A stretch of 61,423 nucleotides of DNA from Candidatus Thermoplasmatota archaeon (GCA_035540375.1 DATLGO010000096.1:1-61423); one strand, 5' to 3'. Shown: positions 49,310 to 59,297, counted from the stretch's first letter. Numbers and translations are program-made. Notes: generated by a model from the letters alone, not told the origin.

Positions 49310-50236
49310 TCACCGGCGCGCGACCTCGACCGCGCGCGGCGGCTCCGCGAGCGGCTTTGCGCGCGGGGCGAGCGCCACGACGGCGACGCCCGCGACGACG
49401 AGCGCGCCGCCCGCGAGGGCGTGGACGGACACTCCGCCGAGCCCGAGGGCGACCGTGAGCACGACCGTGACCGCGGGCGAGAGCGTCCCGGTCGCGGCGA
49501 CGGTCGCGGCCTCGCCGCGCGCGAGCGCAACGGCGAGCGAGCCGTAGAGTCCGACGGTCGCGAGCACGAGGTAGAGGACGGCGACCGTCTCGACGCCGGG
49601 CGCGAGCGCGACGCCCTCGACGAGCGCGCCCGCGCCGGTCATGATCGCACCGGAGAGGAGCACGAGCGCGAGCACGGGGAGGCTCCCCGCGCCGCCGAGC
49701 CGCTTCTGCGCGAGCGCGTAGCCGCTCCACGCGAGGGCGCTCAGCACGATCACGAGGGCGCCCGCAAGGCCCGAAGCCTCGGTCGCGAAGGCGCCGAGGG
49801 AGCGTCCGTTCCAGGCGACGATTGCCGCCCCGACGACCGCGGCCGCGAAGCCCGCAAGCCGCCGCGTCGTCCAACGCTCGGCAAAGAAGAGCGCGCCCCA
49901 GAGCGCGAGGAAGACGCCCGCCGTCTGGAAGAGGATCTGCGCGGCGACGGGGCCCACGAGATCGAGGCCCCAGAGGAAGGTGACGTAGTTCGTCGCGAGC
50001 GCGACGGCCGCGAGGCCGATCGTCGCGGCGTCGGCGCGGGCGCGCTCGACGACGGAGCGCGCGCGTCCGAGGGCGACGAGGACGGCGAGGAGGACGAGCG
50101 CGGCGCCCGCGAAGCGGGCGGCCGTGAGCGTCCACGGCTCGGCGACGCGGAGGGCGATCGCGCCCGCGACCGGGATCGTGCCTCCGAAAAACGCCGCAAG
50201 GAGCGCGAAGGGAAGTCCCCGATCCAGGCCCGCCAC
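49310..50236 (-). CDS. EamA/DMT family transporter
   Basis: 308 residues with ten helices in two EamA repeats (FFGGTIPVAGAIALRVAEPW; ALSALAWSGYALAQ). It is distinct from the copy at 27769-28644. GTG 50236 is 26 bases from CATAAG at 50260-50265. The substrate is unknown. Confidence 0.9.
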   Translation of the reverse strand: MAGLDRGLPFALLAAFFGGTIPVAGAIALRVAEPWTLTAARFAGAALVLLAVLVALGRARSVVERARADAATIGLAAVALATNYVTFLWGLDLVGPVAAQILFQTAGVFLALWGALFFAERWTTRRLAGFAAAVVGAAIVAWNGRSLGAFATEASGLAGALVIVLSALAWSGYALAQKRLGGAGSLPVLALVLLSGAIMTGAGALVEGVALAPGVETVAVLYLVLATVGLYGSLAVALARGEAATVAATGTLSPAVTVVLTVALGLGGVSVHALAGGALVVAGVAVVALAPRAKPLAEPPRAVEVARR

Positions 50237-50259
50237 GCGCGGGCGAGCCCCCGGCGGCC

Positions 50260-50265
50260 CATAAG
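50260..50265. promoter_or_regulatory. Probable shared promoter element for divergent genes
   Basis: CATAAG lies 26 bases from the EamA start (50236) and about 31 bases from the small membrane protein start (50294). The 57-base gap holds no other A/T-rich site. Confidence 0.5.
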
Positions 50266-50293
50266 GATTCCCCGAGCGACGGCTTCATGACGG

Positions 50294-50560
50294 GTGAGGG
50301 CGGATGCGGTGGCGTTGCTCGACGACGGCCGCCTCTTCTGGAGACGCGTCGGCCTCACGTGGGGCGCCCTCGCGGTCCCGGGCCTCATCGCCGTCGTGTG
50401 GGCCGCGGCGTTCTCGTCCCCGCGCAGCCTCGAGGAAGGGCTCCTCGGCGCGGCGGGACTGCTCTGGTGCCTCGGCGCCTTCGCCGCGGCCTTCGTCCTG
50501 ACGGTCGCGCGCTACCTGCGCGACGCCGCGGCCGCGACCCCGCGCCGCGTCGGGCGGTGA
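50294..50560 (+). CDS. Small membrane protein
   Basis: 88 residues: a charged N-terminus, two helices (LTWGALAVPGLIAVVWAAAF and GAAGLLWCLGAFAAAFVLTV) and a basic tail. No family. GTG 50294 is in reach of the shared CATAAG element. It is followed by the hairpin cluster. Confidence 0.65.
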   Translation: MRADAVALLDDGRLFWRRVGLTWGALAVPGLIAVVWAAAFSSPRSLEEGLLGAAGLLWCLGAFAAAFVLTVARYLRDAAAATPRRVGR

Positions 50561-50637
50561 GATTTGAATCAGGCAGCCCCGCCTGCGCGACCCGCACGCG
50601 ACGAGGGGGCGTGAAGCGCTACCGCTGTTCGAGAGGA

Positions 50638-50894
50638 TAACGTGGGTCTCGATGGGGGTCCAGGGGGCGGCAGCCCCCTGGCGCTGGGGACGGAGTCCAG
50701 AGGAGGGGCGCGCGCAGCGCCCCTCCTCTGGCACGGAGTGATCCGCGGCGGTCGCAACCGCCGCGGCGGCGACGTTCTGCGGAACGTCTTCGCCTTGCGT
50801 TCTGCGGAACGCTGCGGCGTGCCCGACCCGCAGGTCGGGCGGACATGAGCCGAGGCCTCGCCCGCAGGCGAGGCCTCGGTGTGAAACTCATGTC
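50638..50894. repeat. Inverted copy of the dispersed repeat plus a chain of perfect hairpins
   Basis: 50638-50740 is the reverse complement of the 6050-6151 repeat. Seven perfect inverted repeats follow each other: 50660-50681 (loop GGCA), 50697-50731 (15 bp, loop GCGCA), 50743-50766 (CGCA), 50772-50787 and 50797-50812 (TGCG), 50821-50840 (CGCA) and 50850-50879 (13 bp, CGCA). GACATGAG (50842-50849) and CTCATGTC (50887-50894) extend the last one. The interval 50561-50924 has no gene; the whole lies between convergent genes, so it may end transcription from both sides. Confidence 0.8.
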
Positions 50895-50924
50895 ACGGAG
50901 TGCACCGCTGTAACGCCCCGGCCC

Positions 50925-51989
50925 TCACCACTCCTTCAGCAGGTACGGGTCGAACGCGGCCATGCGCTTCTCCCAGTCGTCCGGGTAGAGCATGCGCGTC
51001 GCAAGGGCGATGTTCGACAGGAGGACGTTGCCGTCCTGCGGCGTGAAGGCGAAGCCCGTGACCTCGCGTCCGTTCGGGTGGACTGCCACGGAGGGCACGC
51101 TCACGACCGTCTGGTTCAGGATGCGGCCGTAGGGACCGTGCTCGCGGGCGAAGGCGAACACCGTGTTCGTCGCGTCCTTCTCCGTGAGACCGATGTACTT
51201 GTAGCCCGCGAGCTTCGCCATGATCTTGTCCTTCGTCGTCGGCTCGTCGAGACGGAGGTTGAACCAGAGCGTGTGCATGTACGGCGTGTTCAGCTTCATC
51301 GCCGACGAGTAGAGGTCGAGGTCGACGTTGATCGTCTTGTAGAGGTTCACGACGTCGGTCGCATGGTGCGTGCCGTTCGCCTCCTTGTGCTTCTCGACCT
51401 TCGGGGCCTGGATGAACTTGACGTCGCCGACGTCGCCCGCGCGGCGGATCGCGACGAACCGGCCCTCCTTGAGCCTCACGCGCTCGCCCTCGAGGCCCAG
51501 GGCCTTCACGAGGACGCTGATGTTGTGCGTATTGCACGAGACGACCTGGAAGAACTGCTCCTCGCGCTTCACGGCCTGGTCGTTGATGCCGAGGGCGAAC
51601 ATCGTGCCGAAGCCTTCTTCGGAGCCTTGCGCGAAGAAGCGCTTCGTCTTGTCCTTCGCCGCGAGCGCCTTGTACTTCGTCTCCTTGTTCTCGAGGCCCG
51701 AGTCCTCGGGCGTGCAGTCGATGACGATGGACGCGCGCTCGAGCGCCTCCGTCGCGGTGAGGTCGGCCTTGATGCCGAGCTTCTCGAAGTCGGCCTTCTT
51801 GTCCTCCGCGACGGCGAGGCGGGCGCCCTCGTGGCGGAGGGCCACGATCATGGGGCGGTCGGTGGCGCGGGGCGAGTGCTTGTAGAACGTGACCTCGTCG
51901 ATGCCGAGGTCGCGGCGGTGGCGGGAGAGGAGCCCGACGAGGGGCTCGCCGATGGTTCCGGTACCGACGACGTGGACGATCTTCGCCAT
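50925..51989 (-). CDS. gap: Phosphorylating glyceraldehyde-3-phosphate dehydrogenase, archaeal type II
   Basis: 354 residues. VVGTGTIGEPLVGLL starts the NAD(P) fold; the nucleophile is in VVSCNTHNISVL; FTPQDGNVLLSN and the end LLKEW belong to the archaeal class. It oxidises glyceraldehyde 3-phosphate with phosphate to 1,3-bisphosphoglycerate. ATG 51989; TTCTTATG on the minus strand near 52026 gives a short leader. Pgk and TpiA are elsewhere in the window. Confidence 0.95.
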   Translation of the reverse strand: MAKIVHVVGTGTIGEPLVGLLSRHRRDLGIDEVTFYKHSPRATDRPMIVALRHEGARLAVAEDKKADFEKLGIKADLTATEALERASIVIDCTPEDSGLENKETKYKALAAKDKTKRFFAQGSEEGFGTMFALGINDQAVKREEQFFQVVSCNTHNISVLVKALGLEGERVRLKEGRFVAIRRAGDVGDVKFIQAPKVEKHKEANGTHHATDVVNLYKTINVDLDLYSSAMKLNTPYMHTLWFNLRLDEPTTKDKIMAKLAGYKYIGLTEKDATNTVFAFAREHGPYGRILNQTVVSVPSVAVHPNGREVTGFAFTPQDGNVLLSNIALATRMLYPDDWEKRMAAFDPYLLKEW

Positions 51990-52059
51990 GGTTTCACCGT
52001 CGCGCGTGCATGGCGGAGCCCCGCATAAGAATCTAACGCCTGTCTCGTCGGGGGGCGCC

Positions 52060-55000
52060 TCAGAGGTAGCCGTAGCGCATGAGCTGGACGACGACCGCGA
52101 TCGCAAGCAGCACGACGAGGAGGCCCGCGAGGACGATCCACGGCAGGTTGCGCGACACGGTGTTCGCGAGGCTCGACTGGACCTCGATCGTCGAGGCGCC
52201 GTGGCGCTCCACCGTTCCCTGGTCCTCGTAGAGGATGCGCAGGCCGACCGAGAAGGCGCCCTTGACGTCGGGCGTCCAGACGGCGGTCCACTCCCCGTCG
52301 CCCGCGACCTTGTCGCCGTTCAGGCCGTCGTCGTGGAGCGGGAGCTCGACCACGACGTCCTGCCCGCCCGCGTCGCGCGTGATGATCACGTGCGCCGTGG
52401 AGACGGGGCGGAGGAGCGTGACGCGGAAGGGGATCTCCTCGAGGAACTCGACGCGGCCCTGCGGGAGCGCCACGCCGCCGACGCCGAGTCCCGTGTTGTT
52501 CACGTCCACGAGGTGGTACGCGGAGCGACGGGCCTGGCCGTCGTCGGCCGTGAACAGGACGACGTAGCGGCCGTCGGGAACCTTCGTGGTGTCCCATCGG
52601 ACCTCGCCTCTCGCATCCCCGCCCTCGAAGAGCGTGGTCGCGGTCGCGAGGACCATCGGGCGCACGGTCGCCTGGACGGTGAAGCGGTCGCCGTCGAGGT
52701 CGGCCGCGGTCCAGCCCACCGCGACGACGCCCTTCACCTCCGAGTTGTTCGCGAGGCCGCGCGTGACGATCGTGGGGGCCTGGTTCGGGCTCACCCATTC
52801 CACGGGCTTCGCGCGCGTGCCCGCGTGGGAGACGAGGCCAAGGCGATCCTCGGCCGTGATCGCGTAGCGGACGATGGCGCCGCGCTTCACGGTCGGGAAG
52901 GGAATCCCGAACGTCTGGCCCGAGGGATCCAGGATGGGCGTGTGCTGCTCCTCCCAGAACGTTCCCGACGGGTCGGAGGAGACGAGGACGCGGAGGGCCG
53001 CGAGGCCCGATCCGCGGTCGGAGACGGCGACGAGGAGTCTTCCGTTCTCGACCCGGTGCGTGATCGCGGGGGGCGTCGCGTCGAGGATGACCCGGATCTC
53101 GCCGCCGCCGCCTGTGTTCCCCGCGACGTCGGTCGCGCGGTAGCGGACGGCGTAGAGGCCCGTCCCGCGCGCGAAGGGCGAGCTTGCGACGTCGAAGGGT
53201 CCCGCGTAGCGGATCCACGGAGACGCGGATCCCGCTTGGTCGAGGCTCTCGAGCTGCCACGCGATGCTTCTCACGCCCGATTCCTCGTCGCTCGCCGAGA
53301 GCGAGAACGTGGTCCCGTTCGTGACCGCGACCGAGGCGCCGACGTCGCGTTGGGGATCGCCGATCGCGATCGCGACCGTCGGCGCGCGCCCGTCGATCAC
53401 GAACGACCATTCGCGCTCGGCGTGGGCGCCGAGGGTGTCGTTCGCCACGACCCGCACGGTCACGAGGTCGCCGCGGAAGAAGCGCAGCGACGCGAGGGTC
53501 GCGATCGTGTCCGAGGCGCTTCCGCCGAAGGAGGGGAGCGACTCCTCGAAGACGCCCTCGACCTCGGTCGTCTTCACCTTGGTGTAGGTCCGGATCGTGC
53601 TCCGGTTCAGCGTGAGGTCGTGGATGCGGAGCGAGATCGTCGGGGTCGCGTTCGCCCACCCGCCCGGAGGGGGCGCAAGATCGTGGAACGACGGCGGTTT
53701 GCGCGCTTCGACCTCGACGAGGGTGGTGGGGCTCGTCGCGAGGTTGCCGTCGACGTCGCGCGCCTCCACCGTCGTCGCGTAGGTGTCCGCCGGAAGATCC
53801 GAGAGCGAGGCGGCCCAGCGGTTCTCGAGGCCGCGCGCCATCGGGACGCGGCGCGTCGAGGCGGCGCCCTTGAGGACGAGGTCCACCGTCAGGTTCGTGT
53901 CGTCCGTCACCGTCGCGGCGAACGCGAGGCGCGCGCCCGATTCCGACGCGAATCGATCGAGCTTGAAGACGGCGCCTTCGACCTTCAGGGCTCCCGCCAC
54001 GGGGGCCGTGACGTCGGTGACGTTGAACCGGATCGAACGACGGTCGGCGTTGCCGAACGTGTCGTTCGCGAAGAGCGTGAGGGTCCAGTTGCCCGGAAGC
54101 GTCCAGGCGCGCTCGAACCACCAGGTGCCGGCCCCGCCCGACGTGCCCGATTCGCGCGCCAGGAGCCTCAGGGGGATCACGAGGCGGTGACCGGCGGTCG
54201 AGTTCGCGTACGCGAGGACGGCGTCGAGGACCTGTCGCGAATCGTTGAGCCGCAGGGAGGCGGTGAAGTTGATCCTCGCGTTCTGCGCGAAGGGCGGCTT
54301 GCCCGCCACCTTGAGGTCCGAAAGGATCGGCTTGTCGTTGATGACGACGAGATTGTAATGGAGGGGTGCCACCTGCCCGCCGCGCGGCTCGAGCGCCGCC
54401 TCGTTGAGGTCGGTGTCGAGCGTCGTGATCGACAACCGGTATTTTCCGGCCGGGAGCGCGAGGGGGCCCTCCCTCCAGTACTCCCAGCGCTCGCCCTTCG
54501 CGCCGCCCGCGACGCTAGCGGCCGAGAAGAGGCGGCGGTTCTTGAGCGTCTCGGAGATGAAGAGGACGCCGGTCTCGTTGCGGATGAGGAGGCGGACCTC
54601 CTGGATGGCGCCGACGCCGTCGCGCGCCTCCACCGAGAGATTCACCGAGACGCGGTTCGAGATGAACGCCGTCGGGGGCCCGCTGCGGCGCCCCTCGCCG
54701 AAAAGCTCCATCTTCGACCCGTTGTACTTGATCGTCGCGTTCGCGAGCGACGGCACGTGGCGGTTCAGCTTCATCGCGAGCGCGGGCCAGCACAGGCCCT
54801 CGATCGGCGCGGAGACCTCCCGGGACGCGGTGCCCTGGCCCTCCTGCGTCCAGCGCCGCTCGAGGTAGACGGGCGGGGGGCAGTTCCCGCGGAACTGCGT
54901 GTAAGGCGTTCCGTCGGGGTTGCGCTTCGCGGAGCTGAAGAAGACGTTGCGGCAGTCGCTCATCGTCGGGCAGCTCACGCCTTCGTCCAGGATCGCCCAC

Positions 55001-55653
55001 CCGAAGCGCGATCCGTTCCCCGCGAGCCATTCCCGCGCGGAGAAGGCCACGTCGAAGCATCGCGCGCCGCTCGGGCCCCCGTTGCCGATGGGGGAGCCGG
55101 CATCCGTGTCGCCGTTGCTGCAGGTGCGTGGGCCCGAGAGGCCCGCCGCGAGGGTCGTGTTGAGGAAGTAGGATCCCGCGAGCTTGTTCCAGGTGACGTT
55201 CTCCTCCTCCCAGGGGAGGATGATCTCGCGGGCGGTCAGGATGCGGTCGCGCGCGCTCGCGCGCTGGGGGTCCGCGGTGCCGATCCCGCCGCAGCCCCCG
55301 TAGTACATGCAATCGAAGTAGAGGTTGAGCGTCGCCCATTCGATCGTCACGTTCGGGGGGAAGTCGGCGCGGTCGAAGGCGAGGAGGATCATTTCGGCCT
55401 TCGCGCCGTCCGCGGGTCCCGTCACGTTCAGGTAGGTCTGCCGGTCGTGGTTGAAGTCCGGCCGCGCCTTCGCGATGGTGACGTCGCGGCTCCAGGGGAC
55501 GAGCTTGCCGGAGGGGTCGAGGCGCAGCTCGGACGGGACGAGCACACACTCCGTCGGGGACGGGCAGTGGAGCCGGCTCTCGGCTTCGGCCGGCCCGGCC
55601 GCGAACGCGACCAGGGCGAGAAGCCCCCCGAGGACGATGAGGCGGGCGAGCAC
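52060..55653 (-). CDS. Large secreted, membrane-anchored surface protein with Ig-like repeats
   Basis: 1197 residues. Signal peptide (LIVLGGLLALVAFAAGPAEA), an N-terminal DNRLRE-type beta domain (about 60-230, ending ILPWEEENVTWNKLAG), then many Ig/cadherin-like or bacterial Ig units rich in Asn glycosylation sites (NVT, NAT, NDT), with VDGNLATSPTTLVEV and VDINNTGLG-type elements. One helix near the C-terminus (NLPWIVLAGLLVVLLAIAVVVQL) fixes it in the membrane with a very short inside tail. It could be an adhesin or S-layer-associated protein. GTG 55653 lies 24-26 bases from AGAAAAGTC. Confidence 0.85.
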   Translation of the reverse strand: MLARLIVLGGLLALVAFAAGPAEAESRLHCPSPTECVLVPSELRLDPSGKLVPWSRDVTIAKARPDFNHDRQTYLNVTGPADGAKAEMILLAFDRADFPPNVTIEWATLNLYFDCMYYGGCGGIGTADPQRASARDRILTAREIILPWEEENVTWNKLAGSYFLNTTLAAGLSGPRTCSNGDTDAGSPIGNGGPSGARCFDVAFSAREWLAGNGSRFGWAILDEGVSCPTMSDCRNVFFSSAKRNPDGTPYTQFRGNCPPPVYLERRWTQEGQGTASREVSAPIEGLCWPALAMKLNRHVPSLANATIKYNGSKMELFGEGRRSGPPTAFISNRVSVNLSVEARDGVGAIQEVRLLIRNETGVLFISETLKNRRLFSAASVAGGAKGERWEYWREGPLALPAGKYRLSITTLDTDLNEAALEPRGGQVAPLHYNLVVINDKPILSDLKVAGKPPFAQNARINFTASLRLNDSRQVLDAVLAYANSTAGHRLVIPLRLLARESGTSGGAGTWWFERAWTLPGNWTLTLFANDTFGNADRRSIRFNVTDVTAPVAGALKVEGAVFKLDRFASESGARLAFAATVTDDTNLTVDLVLKGAASTRRVPMARGLENRWAASLSDLPADTYATTVEARDVDGNLATSPTTLVEVEARKPPSFHDLAPPPGGWANATPTISLRIHDLTLNRSTIRTYTKVKTTEVEGVFEESLPSFGGSASDTIATLASLRFFRGDLVTVRVVANDTLGAHAEREWSFVIDGRAPTVAIAIGDPQRDVGASVAVTNGTTFSLSASDEESGVRSIAWQLESLDQAGSASPWIRYAGPFDVASSPFARGTGLYAVRYRATDVAGNTGGGGEIRVILDATPPAITHRVENGRLLVAVSDRGSGLAALRVLVSSDPSGTFWEEQHTPILDPSGQTFGIPFPTVKRGAIVRYAITAEDRLGLVSHAGTRAKPVEWVSPNQAPTIVTRGLANNSEVKGVVAVGWTAADLDGDRFTVQATVRPMVLATATTLFEGGDARGEVRWDTTKVPDGRYVVLFTADDGQARRSAYHLVDVNNTGLGVGGVALPQGRVEFLEEIPFRVTLLRPVSTAHVIITRDAGGQDVVVELPLHDDGLNGDKVAGDGEWTAVWTPDVKGAFSVGLRILYEDQGTVERHGASTIEVQSSLANTVSRNLPWIVLAGLLVVLLAIAVVVQLMRYGYL

Positions 55654-55821
55654 GGGACCTCCGGACCCGCGGGGACTTTTCTTGACGGTCTTAAGTCTTG
55701 CGTCGGGCGCGGAGGCCGCGCCCGCCGCGCGCGCCGTCGCCGCCGCGCCCGCCGCGGGGCCGGGTCCTCCGCCGCGGCGACCTGAGAAGGGTTATGAGCG
55801 CCCGGCCGAATGCGGTGGGCC

Positions 55822-57051
55822 GTGTCCCGCCTGCGGTCCCTCCGGGCCCTCGCCCTCGTCCTCCTCGTTCTCCTCCCGGCCCTCGCCCCGTCCGCGGCGG
55901 CCGGCGTTCCCCGCGCCCCCGTCGTGCGCGTCCTCGATGCCTGGATGGACCGCGCGGAGGCGGCCGTCGACGCCCACGCGGCCGCGGCGAGCGACAACCT
56001 GTCGGCGCACCGCGCCCAGCTGGCCTTCGGCCGCGCCCGCGCGGAGGCGGGGGACGCCGCCGGCGTGCACGCCGTCCTCGCGGCCGTCCTGCCCGACCTC
56101 GCGTACAAGCGCGCCTTCGCGGAGGCGAAGCGGTCCGGCGACGCGCGCGGCCACCTCCTGAACGCGAGCCGGGCCCTCTCGGCCGACGCCGAAGCGAACC
56201 TCACGGCGGCCCGCGCCGCGTTCGTCGCGGCGGAAACGACCGTGAAGACGACGCTCGGGGTCGAGTATCTCCACCTCGCGGCCCGCGCGTACGTCGCCGG
56301 TTCGCACTACCGGGAATCGCTCGAGACCTACGAGCGGGAGCTCGCGGGCTACTTCCGCTACGACGTCGACACCGAGGCGTTCCAGCGCAACGCGCGCGGG
56401 GTCGTCACCGTTCCGCTCGCGGCGGCCGTCGCGTCCGCTTTGGCGCGCGACCTCGCGGCCGCCGCGCTCGAGATCGACCCGCTCGGCAAGCGCGCGGTCG
56501 CGCCGGGCGCCCTCGCGTGGGCGAACGAGCGGCTCGTGCGGCGTCTCCTCGAATCGCCCGTGAGCGGGCCCCACCAGGGCACGTTCCTCGAAGCGGGCGC
56601 GCGCGAAGCGAACGCGGGCGCGCGGCTCCTCGCTGCGGCGGAGTACTTCTCCTATGTCGAGGTCAACGCGTTCGAATCGCTCTCGTTCAAGTCCTCGCGC
56701 GGCACGCTCACGCCCGCCGACGCCGCGCGCGACGCGAGGGTCCTCCACAACGCCACGGCGGGGCTCGCGGCGACGCTCGCGCACCACGGCGTGGACGGCC
56801 TCGTCCTCGCGTCGGCGCTTCCGATGACCCGCTCGGCCTTCGGGGCCCGGCCCGATTTCAACGCGGTCGCGGCCGAGACGGGCCAGCTGCGCATGGCGGC
56901 GGAAAACGCGATCTGGATCCAGGAGCTCTCGACCGGCGAAGTCAAGGTGAACCCGTCCTCGGTCCCGATCGCCTCGGTCGCGATCGCCGCCCTCGGCGTC
57001 GCCGCCATCCTCGGCGTCGCCGGTCTCCTCGTCGTCCGTCGACGCGGGTAG
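55822..57051 (+). CDS. Secreted helical protein with C-terminal anchor
   Basis: 409 residues from GTG 55822 (ATG 55810 gives four more). Signal peptide ALALVLLVLLPALAPSAAA, then a helical domain rich in Ala, Arg, Glu and tetratricopeptide-like spacing (EYLHLAARAYVAGSHYRESLETYERELAGY), then a C-terminal helix AIAALGVAAILGVAGLLVV followed by RRRG. The function is unknown. GTTATG centred at 55793 supports the GTG start. It is divergent from the large surface protein. Confidence 0.78.
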   Translation: MSRLRSLRALALVLLVLLPALAPSAAAGVPRAPVVRVLDAWMDRAEAAVDAHAAAASDNLSAHRAQLAFGRARAEAGDAAGVHAVLAAVLPDLAYKRAFAEAKRSGDARGHLLNASRALSADAEANLTAARAAFVAAETTVKTTLGVEYLHLAARAYVAGSHYRESLETYERELAGYFRYDVDTEAFQRNARGVVTVPLAAAVASALARDLAAAALEIDPLGKRAVAPGALAWANERLVRRLLESPVSGPHQGTFLEAGAREANAGARLLAAAEYFSYVEVNAFESLSFKSSRGTLTPADAARDARVLHNATAGLAATLAHHGVDGLVLASALPMTRSAFGARPDFNAVAAETGQLRMAAENAIWIQELSTGEVKVNPSSVPIASVAIAALGVAAILGVAGLLVVRRRG

Positions 57052-57134
57052 CGCGCGACCGAAACCCTTTTCACGCGAGAGCCCGACTGCCACCGGTCCC
57101 GGAGGCTCGCTCCACGGGACGCCCGGGTGTTGTC

Positions 57135-59297
57135 ATGATCCACGCCAGCCCGCTTTCCCGCCGCGTCGCGCTCGTCGCCGCGCCCGTCCTCCTCGCGCTC
57201 CTCGTCCTCGCCGCGCCGGCCGGCGCGCAGGTCGCGCCGAGCGACCGCTGGCAGTTCGAGTCCGTCCCGCACGACACGTTCGAATACGAGTGGACGGACT
57301 GCAAGGGCCGCACCGAGACGTACGGCCTCGCCTCGGCCGTGTGGAACGACGTCGCCTACAACCCCGCGCCGAAGGACCCGAACGATCCCGAGGCGCTCCT
57401 CGTGGGCGGCTTCCCGGGATGCGAGGCCGATCCCGCAGGCGGCTTCGCGGTCGTCGCGCTCGTGAACCGGACCGGCGTGCACAAGGTGCACGTCGAAAGC
57501 CCCGCGTCGACGCTCTACAAGGTCTCCTGGGAGCCGAGCGGCAGGTACGCGGTGATCGTCGGCGCCTACGACAAGATCATGAAGTACAAGGACGGGGTCG
57601 TGAAGGACATCTTCACCGACTCCGAGTTCTTCAACATCACCGTGAGATCCGCGAGCGCGCACTTCCACGGTCGCGACGTGAAGTTCAAGCCGAACGGCCA
57701 GTACGCGATGATCACCGGCACGGACATCATCCTCGCCTACAACGAGTCGGACGGCCTCAAGCCCATCTTCATCCCGTCGAAGATCCCCGGCGTGAAGGAA
57801 TCCTATCTGCTCAAGACCGTAGGATGGGCCCCGAACTCGAGCTTCGCGTTCGTCTCCGGCGCGCGCAAGCACGCGAACAACACGATCGAGCTCGGCTCGC
57901 TCATGCTCTGGAGCGAGGAATCGTGGAAGTGCAGCCAGTACAAGCTCTCGGCGCCGTGCATGGTGTACCTTTTCCCGTACGGCCGCTTCACGCCGTGGCT
58001 CACCGACATCAACGGCATCACGTTCGAGCCGAACGGTCGCACCGCTTGGATCGTCGGCTTCGAGGCGAACCTCAAGGGCACGGTGCTCAAGTGGTGCCAC
58101 GGCGGCTGCACGCGCAACGGCCACGAGTTCCAGTGGCACCCCTACACGCACCCCTCGGACCTCAAGGGCGTCGCGTGGCAGCCCTCGGGCAACCGCGGCC
58201 TCATGATCGGCCTCGAGAGCAACTTCACGCTCAACATGGAGGCGAACGCGATCACGCCGATCCTCGACAAGGATCTCTGCCGCCAGGTGCTCCCGCCGCG
58301 CCCGTGGCTCAACAACACGACGATCCCGCGCAGCTGCGGCCGGTTCCACGGCGTCGCCTGGTCGCCGAACGGCCTCGAGGCGCTCATCGTCGGGCAGGGC
58401 AACCGCGACATCTCGCAGGTCCTCCGCTACACGCTGAACGTCACGCCGACCCTCACGGTCACGACGCCCGTCGAGGGCCAGGTGTACCGCTCCGAGGTCC
58501 TCGCCTTCACCGGCGTCGCGAACGCGTTCGCGCCGAACCGGCCCGTGAACAAGGTCGAGTACGCGATCGACGACGGCGCGTGGCGCGAGGCGTTCGTGTT
58601 CCCCGCGGGCCACGTCACGACGTGGTTCGTCTCGTGGAACGCGACGGCGGACAACGCGACCTACGGCAACCACACGCTGCGCCTGCGCGGCCACGACGGC
58701 GTCTCGTCGACGGCCGTGAAGTCGGTGCGCTTCCAGCTCCGCGAGGCGCTCGCGGCGCTTCCCGCGCCCGCGCTCGCCTCCGCGCGCGACCTCGGCACGG
58801 GTCTCGAGGTCAACGCGACGAAGGGCGGATTCTTCAACCTCACGTGGTCCCTCGTCGAGGGCGCGACCCTCTACGAGGTGCAGGAGACGACCGCGAACAC
58901 GGACACGGGCTGGGCGCTCGCCGCGCGCGAGTTCCGCGCCTCGCCCCCGTTCGACGTCTTCTGCCGCGCGAAGGGCCACTACTGGTTCCGCGTCGTCGCG
59001 CGCGGCGAGGCCCCGGCCTCGATGCCCTCGAACGTCGTCGGCGTGAACGTGACGGAGGGATGCACGTCCTCCTCGACCACGAAGCCCCCGATCGACCCGA
59101 ACCCGACGACGCCGACGAAGCCCACGGGCCCGACGGGGCCGAGCACGATCCTGCTGCCGGGCAACAACACGAACGAGACGCCTCCGCCCGACGTCAAGCC
59201 CCCCAAGACGGGCATCCCGGGGTTCGAAGTCCTCGCCCTGGTCGCGGCGATCGCCGTGCTGGTGGGGGTCGGCCCCCGTCGTCAGGCGAAACGTTGA
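57135..59297 (+). CDS. Secreted beta-propeller protein with PGF-CTERM anchor
   Basis: 720 residues. Signal peptide VLLALLVLAAPAGAQ; about 400 residues of WD40/TolB-like propeller repeats (VSWEPSGRYAVIVG, VGWAPNSSFAFVSG, ITFEPNGRTAWIVG, VAWSPNGLEALIVG); then two Ig/fibronectin-like domains with NVT/NAT sites; a Thr/Pro linker; and a C-terminal GIPGFEVLALVAAIAVLVG-RRQAKR. PGF, a helix and a basic tail match the PGF-CTERM signal cut by archaeosortase A. ATG 57135. Confidence 0.88.
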   Translation: MIHASPLSRRVALVAAPVLLALLVLAAPAGAQVAPSDRWQFESVPHDTFEYEWTDCKGRTETYGLASAVWNDVAYNPAPKDPNDPEALLVGGFPGCEADPAGGFAVVALVNRTGVHKVHVESPASTLYKVSWEPSGRYAVIVGAYDKIMKYKDGVVKDIFTDSEFFNITVRSASAHFHGRDVKFKPNGQYAMITGTDIILAYNESDGLKPIFIPSKIPGVKESYLLKTVGWAPNSSFAFVSGARKHANNTIELGSLMLWSEESWKCSQYKLSAPCMVYLFPYGRFTPWLTDINGITFEPNGRTAWIVGFEANLKGTVLKWCHGGCTRNGHEFQWHPYTHPSDLKGVAWQPSGNRGLMIGLESNFTLNMEANAITPILDKDLCRQVLPPRPWLNNTTIPRSCGRFHGVAWSPNGLEALIVGQGNRDISQVLRYTLNVTPTLTVTTPVEGQVYRSEVLAFTGVANAFAPNRPVNKVEYAIDDGAWREAFVFPAGHVTTWFVSWNATADNATYGNHTLRLRGHDGVSSTAVKSVRFQLREALAALPAPALASARDLGTGLEVNATKGGFFNLTWSLVEGATLYEVQETTANTDTGWALAAREFRASPPFDVFCRAKGHYWFRVVARGEAPASMPSNVVGVNVTEGCTSSSTTKPPIDPNPTTPTKPTGPTGPSTILLPGNNTNETPPPDVKPPKTGIPGFEVLALVAAIAVLVGVGPRRQAKR

